Shown here: positions 5,224 to 5,235 of the stretch, one piece after another
How positions within the stretch are numbered: position 1 is the first letter of the stretch
How the letters are laid out: every line of letters begins with the position of its first letter
NCBI GenBank assembly: GCA_900543845.1
Contig: UQTD01000097.1
Location: 1-5,235 of the forward strand
Length of the DNA stretch: 5,235 nt
Source: an uncultured Collinsella sp.
GTDB lineage: Bacteria; Actinomycetota; Coriobacteriia; Coriobacteriales; Coriobacteriaceae
Direction: 5' to 3'
Made by a program: the position numbers and the translations under genes
Notes under the pieces: generated by a model
Database searches by the model: none
Told to the model about the DNA's origin: nothing
What the model saw: only the letters and a program-made list of their open reading frames with translations

Positions 5224-5235
5224 GCGTGCGGAACT

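Overview
The window looks like chromosomal sequence from a GC-rich, anaerobic actinobacterium. The best guess is the Coriobacteriia, for example a Collinsella-like gut bacterium. The clues are the protein flavour of both large genes, an oxygen-sensitive class III ribonucleotide reductase, tRNA genes with encoded CCA ends, and an actinobacterial-type GH13 alpha-glucosidase. The taxon is inferred from pattern memory and not proven here. No mobile element, CRISPR array or phage gene is visible.

All convincing genes lie on the plus strand. Bases 1-24 look like the right half of an upstream gene's terminator. A regulatory stretch with a near-perfect 18-bp palindrome (88-105) precedes a 577-residue GH13 alpha-glucosidase (238-1971), whose start is fixed by a strong Shine-Dalgarno. 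A compact two-gene tRNA operon follows: promoter 2072-2100, tRNA-Gly(GCC) 2113-2188, tRNA-Val(GAC) 2192-2266, and a strong intrinsic terminator at 2275-2313. About 590 bases without a secure gene come next. Their left half holds only a short orphan reading frame. Their right half holds the control region of nrdD: two 16-bp NrdR-box-like sites exactly 32 bp apart that bracket and overlap a sigma70-type promoter, then a leader of about 220 nt with several long-range complementary segments. The nrdD gene (2903-5125) encodes the catalytic subunit of anaerobic ribonucleoside-triphosphate reductase, complete with ATP-cone, active-site cysteines, zinc site and glycyl-radical site. A hairpin terminator (5198-5223) follows with no nrdG activase gene before it.

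Functionally these are three independent units: cytoplasmic oligosaccharide breakdown, translation supply, and deoxynucleotide synthesis without oxygen. The most informative part is the nrdD control region. The NrdR sites predict repression of nrdD when dATP is plentiful. The long leader, whose first bases are complementary to the nrdD ribosome-binding site, is the best candidate in the window for something undescribed. Its individual stems are of a size that chance can produce, so it remains a hypothesis.
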